Assembly (NCBI GenBank): GCA_021821185.1
Contig: JAKACU010000098.1
Coordinates: 1-6,577 of the forward strand
Direction: 5' to 3'
From: Bacillota bacterium
GTDB lineage: Bacteria; Bacillota; Bacilli; Alicyclobacillales; SLC66
DNA: 6,577 bases
The translations under genes and the position numbers were made by a program. Below, one piece after another: positions 1 through 5,073 of this stretch (the first letter of the stretch is position 1; each line of letters starts with the position of its first letter). The notes beneath the pieces were generated by a model that made no database searches, was not told the DNA's origin, and worked only from the letters and a program-made list of their open reading frames with translations.

Positions 1-41
1 TGATTAAAAGTCAGGTGCTCTACCGACTGAGCTAATGGCTC
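1..41 (-). tRNA. tRNA-Lys(UUU), partial (5' part only)
   Basis: The minus strand starts at 41 with acceptor GAGCCAT. A D-arm with GCTC/GAGC pairing follows, then an anticodon stem opening CCTGA and the loop CTTTTAA, which gives anticodon UUU for lysine. The window ends inside the anticodon arm, so the variable loop, T arm and 3' end lie outside. It is the last visible member of a Trp-His-Gln-Lys operon, 4 bases downstream of tRNA-Gln. Confidence 0.93.
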
Positions 42-45
42 ACAG

Positions 46-120
46 TGGCTGGGGAGGTAGGGATCGAACCTACGAATGACGGAGTCAAAGTCCGTTGCCT
101 TACCACTTGGCTACTCCCCA
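46..120 (-). tRNA. tRNA-Gln(UUG)
   Basis: The minus strand forms a complete 75-nt cloverleaf. Acceptor TGGGGAG pairs with CTCCCCA, the discriminator is G, and CCA is encoded at 48-46. The anticodon loop CTTTGAC, closed by ACGGA/TCCGT, gives UUG for glutamine. The T arm holds the usual GGTTCGATCC core. It lies 5 bases after tRNA-His and 4 before tRNA-Lys, so it is probably cut from one polycistronic precursor. Confidence 0.96.
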
Positions 121-125
121 TTATA

Positions 126-202
126 TGGGGTGAGCGATGGGGTTTGAACCCACGAGTGCCGGAGCCACAATCCGGTGCGTTAACCACTTCGCCACGCCCA
201 CC
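126..202 (-). tRNA. tRNA-His(GUG) with encoded G-1
   Basis: The loop TTGTGGC, closed by CCGGA/TCCGG, gives anticodon GUG. Acceptor GTGGGCG pairs with CGCTCAC (one G-U). An extra 5' G at 202 faces the C discriminator, which is the G-1:C73 identity pair of bacterial tRNA-His. Encoded CCA ends at 126, giving 77 nt in all. Confidence 0.96.
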
Positions 203-229
203 ACAAAGTACTGCAAGTAAAATTGCCAC

Positions 230-305
230 TGGCAGGGGCGGCAGGATTCGAACCCACGACATGCGGTTTTGGAGACCGCCGTTCTACCAGCTGAACTACG
301 CCCCT
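230..305 (-). tRNA. tRNA-Trp(CCA)
   Basis: This is the first gene of the minus-strand tRNA operon, 76 nt with encoded CCA. Acceptor AGGGGCG pairs with CGCCCCT and the discriminator is G. The anticodon loop CTCCAAA, in the stem GCGGT/ACCGC, gives CCA for tryptophan. Its 5' end is about 30 nt downstream of the transcription start predicted from the promoter at 341-370. A 27-nt spacer follows before tRNA-His. Confidence 0.96.
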
Positions 306-340
306 GTGTCAATTTGCCGTATCACGGATGACACTTCGAT

Positions 341-370
341 AGTATACCGGGTCTCGTGGGATAAAGTCAA
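341..370 (-). promoter_or_regulatory. Promoter of the tRNA-Trp-His-Gln-Lys operon
   Basis: Read on the minus strand, TTGACT (370-365) and TATACT (346-341) are 18 bases apart. Each differs from the sigma-A consensus at one position. Initiation would fall near 334, giving a leader of about 30 nt before tRNA-Trp. Strength and placement fit a stable-RNA promoter. Confidence 0.8.
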
Positions 371-382
371 GATAAACGCCAG

Positions 383-400
383 TATTTCCAGGTGGAAATA
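383..400. repeat. 18-bp dyad in the tRNA/tagO divergent spacer
   Basis: TATTTCCA and TGGAAATA are perfect inverted 8-bp arms around a central GG. The dyad sits 12 bases upstream of the -35 box of the tRNA promoter and about 85 bases upstream of the tagO -35 box. It could be a protein-binding site or chance. The rest of the 306-562 spacer holds only the two promoters. Confidence 0.35.
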
Positions 401-483
401 ACACCCATCCATTTAACGAGGAAATTTCTACATTCCGTAATTAAATCGTAACCTGTCTACTTATCTTAGAGGCTTATTCCTCA

Positions 484-513
484 TTGACCTGTTAGGCGCA
501 AACTCACTATAAT
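484..513 (+). promoter_or_regulatory. Promoter of the tagO-like gene
   Basis: TTGACC (484-489) and a perfect TATAAT (508-513) are separated by 18 bases. Transcription should start near 520. That puts the upstream ATG at 527 only about 7 nt into the mRNA, without room for a ribosome binding site. It leaves a 43-nt leader for the TTG start at 563, which supports the later start. Confidence 0.75.
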
Positions 514-548
514 TGGAATTGTTCATATGGAGTCATGGAGTGTCTTTC

Positions 549-555
549 GGGGAGG
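549..555 (+). promoter_or_regulatory. Ribosome binding site that fixes the TTG start of tagO
   Basis: GGGGAGG lies 7 nt before TTG 563. No comparable sequence precedes ATG 527. It lies inside the longer reading frame, so a longest-ORF rule would hide it. Confidence 0.75.
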
Positions 556-562
556 CCATACC

Positions 563-1540
563 TTGTTTGTCGATCTGATTACCGTCATCATTGCCTTTGT
601 AATCGTATACGCTCTGGTACCCGCCATGAGGTGGATTGCTCTTCGTACTGGCTTTGTGGACATGCCAACGGAACGCAAAGCGCATAAGCATCCCCTTCCG
701 ATGCTTGGTGGTGCTGCTATGATCATTGGTTTTATCGTGGCCACTACCCTTGTCCGGCATAATGTAATGCATCCATCTATGAGCGCCGATAACACCTTTA
801 TTGGGTTACTCATCGGCGCCTTTCTTATGTTTGTGATTGGTATGGTAGACGACTTTGCAAAGACACGCAAAAAAGACTTTCCGGCTTGGCCGAAATTTCT
901 TGTTCAGATTGTCGCAGCGGCCATTCTCGTGTTAGCTGGTGCTGGTATTAAAGGCATAGAGGACCCTATTCACAATGACTATTTCATCGCGTTTTCCCCA
1001 TGGATTTCAGCGATATTGACGATTGTTTGGGTAGTTGGTATTGTGAATGTCTTCAATTTCCTCGATGGCCTGGATGGATTAGCTGGTGGAATTGCCGCGA
1101 TGTCGGCGTTGACATTGCTGGTTATCTCCACTATGAAAGGTGATACATCGTCTGCTATTTCGGCTGCTGCCTTGATCGGAGGATGTTTAGCCTTCTTGCG
1201 TTTTAACTTTTATCCTGCCCGCATTATTATGGGCGATGCTGGTTCTACCTTTATAGGCTATGTGCTTGCTGCCGTTTCTGTGATGGGAGCATTTAAATCA
1301 GCAACTGCGATTTCTATCTTTGTTCCAGTCTTGGCTCTTGGGGTTCCTATTTTTGATGCAATTTATGTGGTTATGCGCCGTGTCATTGAAGGTCGTCCTG
1401 TATATAAGGCGGACCGAACGCATGGGCATTATCGGTTGATGGCTTCTGGTTTGACGCAAGTGCAGACGGTCAGTGTTATGTACCTCGTCGCCCTAGGATT
1501 TTCCGTCGTGGCAATCGCCATTGCTTTCATCAATCGATAA
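563..1540 (+). CDS. tagO: Undecaprenyl-phosphate GlcNAc-1-phosphate transferase (TagO/WecA, MraY-like family)
   Basis: This polytopic membrane enzyme of about 325 residues should move GlcNAc-1-phosphate from UDP-GlcNAc to undecaprenyl phosphate, the first step of teichoic acid or other wall-polymer synthesis. Visible family motifs are the substrate loop MPTERKAHKHPLPMLGG near residue 40, Asp96-Asp97 in MVDDF, NVFNFLDGLDGLAGG (N162, D168, D171), the MGDAGS motif (D225) and the C-terminal HGHYRL (287-292). The last matches the family's HxHHR motif with Tyr replacing one His. About ten hydrophobic helices are present. I chose TTG at 563 because GGGGAGG (549-555) precedes it by 7 nt and the N-terminus then begins directly with the first helix. 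The in-frame ATG at 527 adds 12 residues, lacks a ribosome binding site and nearly coincides with the transcription start. The gene looks monocistronic. TagO versus WecA naming is not settled by sequence alone. Confidence 0.9.
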   Translation: MFVDLITVIIAFVIVYALVPAMRWIALRTGFVDMPTERKAHKHPLPMLGGAAMIIGFIVATTLVRHNVMHPSMSADNTFIGLLIGAFLMFVIGMVDDFAKTRKKDFPAWPKFLVQIVAAAILVLAGAGIKGIEDPIHNDYFIAFSPWISAILTIVWVVGIVNVFNFLDGLDGLAGGIAAMSALTLLVISTMKGDTSSAISAAALIGGCLAFLRFNFYPARIIMGDAGSTFIGYVLAAVSVMGAFKSATAISIFVPVLALGVPIFDAIYVVMRRVIEGRPVYKADRTHGHYRLMASGLTQVQTVSVMYLVALGFSVVAIAIAFINR

Positions 1541-1599
1541 GCAAAAAAATGACAAAACAACTCCCAATTGCCTGTTGCGGCAGGTAGTTGGGAGTTGTT
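1541..1599 (-). terminator. Terminator of tRNA-Tyr, probably bidirectional with tagO
   Basis: Bases 1556-1567 (AACAACTCCCAA) pair perfectly with 1588-1599. The pairing continues through two G-U pairs and one A-U pair to CCTG/CAGG, giving a 19-bp stem with the 6-nt loop TTGCGG. On the minus strand it is followed by a T-rich tract containing seven T (1549-1543), ideal for ending the tRNA-Tyr transcript. On the plus strand it follows the tagO stop by 15 nt, but only GTTGTTGTT-like sequence follows, so that direction is weaker. Confidence 0.85.
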
Positions 1600-1605
1600 G
1601 TTCCA

Positions 1606-1689
1606 TGGTGGAGGGGGTAGGATTCGAACCTACGAAGCTTTCGCAACGGATTTACAGTCCGCCCCATTTGGCCGCTTTGGTACCCCTCC
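1606..1689 (-). tRNA. tRNA-Tyr(GUA)
   Basis: This is an 84-nt class II tRNA. Acceptor GGAGGGG pairs with CCCCTCC, the discriminator is A and CCA is encoded. The anticodon loop CTGTAAA, in the stem CGGA/TCCG, gives GUA for tyrosine. The long variable arm (TGCGAAAGCTTCG) is typical of bacterial tRNA-Tyr. It is a lone gene between tagO and the glycosidase, with a strong terminator downstream. Confidence 0.96.
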
Positions 1690-1707
1690 GTAAAAATCAT
1701 AAGTTGA

Positions 1708-1716
1708 AGTTTACCA
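1708..1716 (-). promoter_or_regulatory. Possible extended -10 for tRNA-Tyr
   Basis: Minus-strand TGGTAAACT resembles an extended -10 (TGn plus TAAACT). It would start transcription about 12 nt before the tRNA. No good -35 box lies upstream. A second box, TATGAT at 1701-1696, is too near the tRNA 5' end to leave a leader. Confidence 0.35.
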
Positions 1717-1764
1717 CAATTTCATACAAAACACCATACGTCATCCTTGACAAGGAGTTTTTCA

Positions 1765-1935
1765 ATGTTTTTCCTTACGAGGCCATCATCTCTAATGTCC
1801 CGAGCCTATGCAGTACATGTCCTTAGAAAGCTTATGGTGTTTGCGAAGAAGGTGTACAAGAGATTTTCGATGGTAAGAATCTCTGTCGTATTCTATAATT
1901 TTGAAGTACGTAAAATCATGATGAGGATGGGTTGA
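1765..1935 (+). CDS. Possible small basic protein or leader ORF upstream of the glucoamylase
   Basis: This 56-codon ORF starts at ATG 1765 behind a good AAGGAG ribosome binding site (1752-1757, 7-nt spacing). Its TGA at 1933-1935 ends 2 bases before the glucoamylase ATG at 1938, an arrangement expected for translational coupling. The predicted peptide is very basic (many Arg and Lys), has several Met and Phe, and matches no family I recognise. Against it being real, a TATAAT-like box lies inside it and would make a glucoamylase transcript without it. It may be spurious. Confidence 0.25.
   Translation: MFFLTRPSSLMSRAYAVHVLRKLMVFAKKVYKRFSMVRISVVFYNFEVRKIMMRMG
1894..1899 (+). promoter_or_regulatory. 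Candidate -10 box for the glucoamylase gene
   Basis: A perfect TATAAT lies 38 bases before ATG 1938 and would give a leader of about 30 nt. The hexamer 17 bases upstream (TGGTAA, 1871-1876) matches the -35 consensus poorly, so activity would be weak or activator-dependent. Confidence 0.4.
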
Positions 1936-1937
1936 TT

Positions 1938-3926
1938 ATGCCAAGAGATCTGCCAGTAGGTAACGGAAATTTGCTCATCAATCATGATCGTAACGGTTAT
2001 CTGCGCTGCATTTACTACCCTTATGTTGGACAGGAAAACCACGCCCTTGACCATACATCACGGTTTGGCCTACGTGTCAATGACGAATTCTTTTGGTTAG
2101 AGAATGAACAAGTGCACAAAAAACTGCACTACGTAAAAGATAGTCTGATTGCCGAATTAGTGCTTCATCACGAACGAACCGGGCTCACAGTCACGATGCA
2201 CGATGGCGTTGATCATCATGACAATGTATTTGTCCGAAGAGTTATGATCAACAATCGTTCAGCAAAACCGATGCATGTGCAATTGTTTTTTCATTTGGAT
2301 ATGAACCTCTATGGCAGTGAAATGGCCAATACGGTTCTTTATCATCCTGGATTACAAAGCTTATTATTCTACAAGGGTCACCGTTATGTCTCGGTATCTT
2401 GCCAAAAAAGTGATCAATTAGGGTCATCTCCGAACGGATATGCCTGTGGACAAAAAGGCATTCATGGCCTAGAAGGAACGTGGAGAGACGCGGAAGACGG
2501 TACTTTACAGGCTAATCCCATTGCCCAAGGCTCCGTAGATGGCGTTATGCAATTGGATCTCGACATACCGTCAGGAGAGCAACGAATTGGCCACTTCTGG
2601 GTCTGCTTTGCACAAAGCTTATCCGAAGTAGAGCAATTAGAATCTATCGTGCGAAAAACAGAACCCCAAGTCATGCTCAATCGAACTCAGATCTACTGGA
2701 AACGTTGGTTGGTACGCGACAAGCACGATTTGAGTCTATTGCCTAAAGACCTTGCAGATGCCTATAAAATCAGTCTGCTTGTCGCCCGCTCGAACATGGA
2801 TAATCGTGGAGCAATTATTGCAGCTAACGATTCTTCTATGTTAAAAAATGCTGAAGATACGTATTCATACATGTGGCCAAGAGATGGCGCACTCATTGCG
2901 TTTGCACTAGATCGAGCAGGATACCATGATAGCACGCAACCATTCTTTGCGTTTTGTAAAAAGGTCATCACGCCAGATGGCTACCTTATGCACAAATACA
3001 ACCCAGACAGCTCTGTCGGGGCAAGTTGGCTGCCCTGGATCGACCAACATGGCGCGGCCCAACTCCCCATTCAAGAAGATGAAGTTGCTCTTGTCGTCTA
3101 TGCTTTATGGAATCACCATGAAGTAGCTGATACTCTTGACGAATCTTTTGATGATTATGAGAATTTTGTTCGCCCTGCAGCTGAATTTATGATGCGATTC
3201 CGTGACAAAAATGGATTACCGAACCCTTCTTATGACTTATGGGAAGAACGCTATGGCATATTTGGTTTTACAACCTCGGCTGTCTTTGCTGGGTTGCAAG
3301 CTGCAGCAAAGTTTGCGGCGTATCACGGTGAACCACTGCGAGCTCAACTTTATGAAGAAGGCGCGAAAACCATGCGTCAAAGCGTTAGCGAATTCTTCTA
3401 CGATGTAAATGCAGGCCGTTTTGTGCGTGCACTCTATCTCTCTTCACAATCAGAAGAAGCCTTTTACGTACAAGATCAAGCGGCTGATGCGAGCCTCTAT
3501 GCCTTGTTTGATTTCTCCCTATTCGATGCTCAAGACCCGCGCATCATACAAACGATGACTTATCTCCGTGAATCATTATGGGTACACACGAACATCGGCG
3601 GTATGGCTCGTTATGAAGGGGATCAGTATTACCGAGACGTTAATGACGATAAAAACGTACCGGGAAATCCATGGTTTATCTGCACCTTGTGGTACGCACA
3701 ATGGCTCATTCAATGCGCAAAGTCGCCTAAAGATCTCAAAGAAGCAGAAGAACTGATCCGTTGGGCCGTTTCTCATGCGCTTCCTTCGGGGATTATGGCA
3801 GAGCAAATTCATCCTCTGACTGGAATGCCGCTCTCGGTGTCACCACTCACATGGTCGCATGCAACCTTGGTTAGGGTTCTACAAGACTATTTGACAGCAT
3901 TACAGCACATACCTATGCCTAATTGA
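1938..3926 (+). CDS. Glycoside hydrolase family 15 protein (glucoamylase-like)
   Basis: This 662-residue enzyme should release glucose from the non-reducing ends of alpha-glucans or malto-oligosaccharides with inversion. An N-terminal beta-sandwich (about residues 1-255, starting MPRDLPVGNGNLL) is followed by an (alpha/alpha)6 barrel. Barrel motifs include MWPRDG (312-317, substrate binding), YDLWEERYG with Glu436 matching the general acid Glu179 of Aspergillus glucoamylase, and AEQIHPLTG with Glu622 matching the general base Glu400, followed by LTWSHA. Both catalytic residues are present and length is normal for the bacterial type. No signal peptide is visible, so it is probably cytoplasmic and may act on glycogen, imported dextrins or other glucosides; some family members are trehalases or glucodextranases. 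ATG 1938 is chosen over TTG 1932 by family N-termini. GAGG (1923-1926) is the likely ribosome binding site, with rather long spacing. Confidence 0.93.
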   Translation: MPRDLPVGNGNLLINHDRNGYLRCIYYPYVGQENHALDHTSRFGLRVNDEFFWLENEQVHKKLHYVKDSLIAELVLHHERTGLTVTMHDGVDHHDNVFVRRVMINNRSAKPMHVQLFFHLDMNLYGSEMANTVLYHPGLQSLLFYKGHRYVSVSCQKSDQLGSSPNGYACGQKGIHGLEGTWRDAEDGTLQANPIAQGSVDGVMQLDLDIPSGEQRIGHFWVCFAQSLSEVEQLESIVRKTEPQVMLNRTQIYWKRWLVRDKHDLSLLPKDLADAYKISLLVARSNMDNRGAIIAANDSSMLKNAEDTYSYMWPRDGALIAFALDRAGYHDSTQPFFAFCKKVITPDGYLMHKYNPDSSVGASWLPWIDQHGAAQLPIQEDEVALVVYALWNHHEVADTLDESFDDYENFVRPAAEFMMRFRDKNGLPNPSYDLWEERYGIFGFTTSAVFAGLQAAAKFAAYHGEPLRAQLYEEGAKTMRQSVSEFFYDVNAGRFVRALYLSSQSEEAFYVQDQAADASLYALFDFSLFDAQDPRIIQTMTYLRESLWVHTNIGGMARYEGDQYYRDVNDDKNVPGNPWFICTLWYAQWLIQCAKSPKDLKEAEELIRWAVSHALPSGIMAEQIHPLTGMPLSVSPLTWSHATLVRVLQDYLTALQHIPMPN

Positions 3927-4287
3927 CACCATCATCAATAACGATCGTGTACATTCCCTGATCCTTAGCAGCTTCATACTTTTCAATGGGAATCATGAGC
4001 TCACTTTGAATGGGACCTGGTCGTACACTCATGAAATGATCATCAGCAGCTTCAAAAGCGCTTGGATCAGCTAAAATTTTATGAGCGAGGGACAATCCCC
4101 ACCATAAGGAAGGATCTTGTATATTGTGCGCGGCAGCAAGATTCTTCACTTGGTAGACACTTTCATAAGGCATCAGCGAAAAGGCAATAACGGCATAAGG
4201 TTTTTTCTCCTGCTCAATTACGAATACTCGGCGATAGCCATGAGCTACATGACCTAACGGAAGCCAGCGAATCGTCAATTCAGACAT
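3919..4287 (-). CDS. Uncharacterised 122-residue protein
   Basis: I do not recognise the family. The start is well supported: minus-strand AAAGGAG lies 8 nt before ATG 4287. The protein is soluble-looking and mixed alpha/beta. An N-terminal segment suggests beta strands (RVFVIEQEKKPYAVIAF), the middle is helical with a WW pair (near residues 63-64), and the C-terminal segment is PIEKYEAAKDQGMYTIVID. There is no Cys, no membrane segment and no obvious catalytic motif. It converges on the glucoamylase gene and the two coding regions overlap by 8 bases at 3919-3926. I see no hairpin terminator between them. Its leader region contains a perfect 26-bp palindrome. Confidence 0.75.
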   Translation of the reverse strand: MSELTIRWLPLGHVAHGYRRVFVIEQEKKPYAVIAFSLMPYESVYQVKNLAAAHNIQDPSLWWGLSLAHKILADPSAFEAADDHFMSVRPGPIQSELMIPIEKYEAAKDQGMYTIVIDDGVN

Positions 4288-4341
4288 AACAAATTCTCCT
4301 TTTTAAAAAGCTTACAACTACTGTAAAGTAATTTGTACCCC

Positions 4342-4367
4342 GTGGCAGTGATAAAAATCACTGCCAC
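4342..4367. repeat. Perfect 26-bp palindrome upstream of the 122-residue gene
   Basis: GTGGCAGTGAT and ATCACTGCCAC are perfect 11-bp inverted arms around AAAA. The palindrome sits 55 bases before ATG 4287 (minus strand), between that gene and the terminator of the glutaredoxin-like gene. Neither strand has a T tract after it, so it is not a normal intrinsic terminator. An operator or a structured leader element is more likely. I found no convincing -35/-10 pair around it. Confidence 0.6.
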
Positions 4368-4390
4368 TACTGCGTAATGGTATCTATGTA

Positions 4391-4436
4391 CTTAAAATAA
4401 AGAACTCCAGTTTCGACTTAAGATTGAAACTGGAGT
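4391..4436 (-). terminator. Terminator overlapping the stop codon of the glutaredoxin-like gene
   Basis: ACTCCAGTTTC (4404-4414) pairs perfectly with GAAACTGGAGT (4426-4436). Two more pairs can form, leaving a 7-nt loop. On the minus strand the hairpin is followed by TCTTTATTTT. The gene's last codons and its TAA (4420-4418) lie inside the hairpin, so coding sequence and terminator share bases. Confidence 0.8.
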
Positions 4437-4663
4437 AATGCCTCAGTAAAATCACTTTGATCAAAGCCAATAACAACTTTATCACCAATAACCGTGACCG
4501 GTACTGTCATCATTTTCGTAAGAGCTTTCATCTCGCGGCGGTATGCTTTATTGGTCAAAATATTGCGTTCTTCAACAGAAATTCCTTTCGACGAAAGGAA
4601 GCGCTTTGCTAGCGCACACTTCGGTCACAGAGGCAAAACATACATAATAACCTTGCTATTCAC
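4418..4663 (-). CDS. Glutaredoxin/NrdH-like protein with in-frame TGA at the redox Cys (candidate selenoprotein)
   Basis: From GTG 4663, with AGGAG 7 nt upstream, the frame runs 81 residues to TAA 4420-4418 and is interrupted only by TGA at codon 13 (4627-4625). The fold reads as a small glutaredoxin: strand KVIMYVLPL, then U-P-K-C (13-16), helix ALAKRFLSSKGI, the cis-proline segment TVPVTVIGD (Pro55) and VIGFDQSDFTEALL. The TGA replaces exactly the first Cys of the CPxC motif; Cys16 is kept. Family knowledge: UxxC forms of thioredoxin-fold proteins occur in selenocysteine-using bacteria. Inference: TGA is decoded as selenocysteine and the protein is a cytosolic thiol/selenol oxidoreductase. 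Support comes from an otherwise undamaged frame, a terminator, a TATAAT box and a stem-loop after the TGA. The alternative is a pseudogene with a nonsense mutation, or a sequencing error. No sel genes are in the window. Confidence 0.75.
4582..4600 (-). promoter_or_regulatory. Candidate bacterial SECIS stem-loop
   Basis: On the minus strand TTCCTTTC and GAAAGGAA form a perfect 8-bp stem closing the loop GTC. The loop G is 33 nt after the TGA. Bacterial SECIS models ask for a stem-loop just downstream of UGA with a G in the first two loop positions, about 16-37 nt away, and this fits. A second, weaker hairpin lies nearer, with stem GCGCT/AGCGC (4615-4611 with 4605-4601) and loop AGCAA, whose second base is G at +16. 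Either could be the SelB-binding element. Confidence 0.45.
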
Positions 4664-4692
4664 AGCACATCTCCTCAACTTTCTCTCGTAAC

Positions 4693-4698
4693 ATTATA
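4693..4698 (-). promoter_or_regulatory. Candidate -10 box for the glutaredoxin-like gene
   Basis: A perfect TATAAT on the minus strand would start transcription near 4686, about 23 nt before GTG 4663 and its AGGAG site. The hexamer at -35 spacing (CTCTTA) is poor and lies over the end of the tnpB remnant. Confidence 0.45.
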
Positions 4699-4714
4699 CC
4701 CCTAATGGTACTTA

Positions 4715-5073
4715 TTAAGAGTACATCATAGGGTGATTGACTGCAACCAGGTACTTAATTCCCTTGCATTGCAGATTCAATGCGCCAATCCGATCATCAT
4801 TTGCCTGTTAAATCTTCCAAGACAATGAGCACGTTTTTGCCGTATCGTTCAACGAGTGCCTTACTGACCTGATGGTTCACATCGGTCATAAAACGGGTTT
4901 CTTGTTGTCCGATTTTTTGTAATCACCGTCTTGCAAAAGGAGTCTGCCTTTGCTGCAGTTCTTTGCGTACTTGCTTGTAATGAGAACGGCGGTCCTTGAT
5001 GGAACGTCCGTGAACAAATGTCGTGTGTCCTTGCTTGTGAGTCATAGGCAGTCGCCAGAAAGTTCACGCCCAC
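4715..5073 (-). pseudogene. tnpB: Decayed IS605-family TnpB (OrfB) remnant
   Basis: Three pieces of a TnpB RNA-guided nuclease/transposon protein can be read. GVNFLATAYDSQ (5073-5035), from the first RuvC segment, lacks the preceding catalytic Asp. After a frameshift, a piece runs GHTTFVHGR, then helical KDRRSHYKQVRKELQQR, then a TGA at 4925-4923 where Arg is expected. It resumes in the same frame through FMTDVNHQVSKALVERYG to IVLEDLTG, carrying the RuvC-II Glu. The C-terminal NDDRIGALNLQCKGIKYLV then follows directly in another frame, with TAA at 4717-4715. The part normally between LEDL and NDDR, including the zinc ribbon, is deleted, as is the whole N-terminal half. It cannot be functional. 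No element end, TnpA gene or clear target site is recognisable. Confidence 0.88.

Noticed and set aside
32..312. Minus-strand ORFs of 76 and 63 codons
   Set aside because: They run through the tRNA-Gln, -His and -Trp genes themselves and have no independent support.
45..401. 118-codon plus-strand ORF across the tRNA cluster
   Set aside because: It is antisense to tRNA genes; segments such as GEVGIEPT and GGRIRTHD are known artefacts of translating tRNA T arms in reverse.
527..562. ATG 527 as the tagO start
   Set aside because: There is no ribosome binding site, it lies almost at the predicted transcription start, and TTG 563 has a strong site at correct spacing.
1747..1752. TTGACA as a -35 box for the glucoamylase
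   Set aside because: No acceptable -10 lies 16-18 bases downstream.
1521..1826. 101-codon plus-strand ORF over tRNA-Tyr
   Set aside because: It crosses the tagO terminator and the antisense of tRNA-Tyr (GVGFEPTKL artefact).
4342..4367. The 26-bp palindrome as an intrinsic terminator
   Set aside because: No T tract follows on either strand.
4494..4691. 65-codon plus-strand ORF
   Set aside because: It is the shadow of the minus-strand glutaredoxin-like gene, which explains the sequence over this span far better.
4861..5073. 70-codon minus-strand ORF starting GVNFLATAYDS as a separate gene
   Set aside because: Only its first dozen codons are TnpB-like; after the frameshift the rest is out-of-frame translation of the tnpB remnant.
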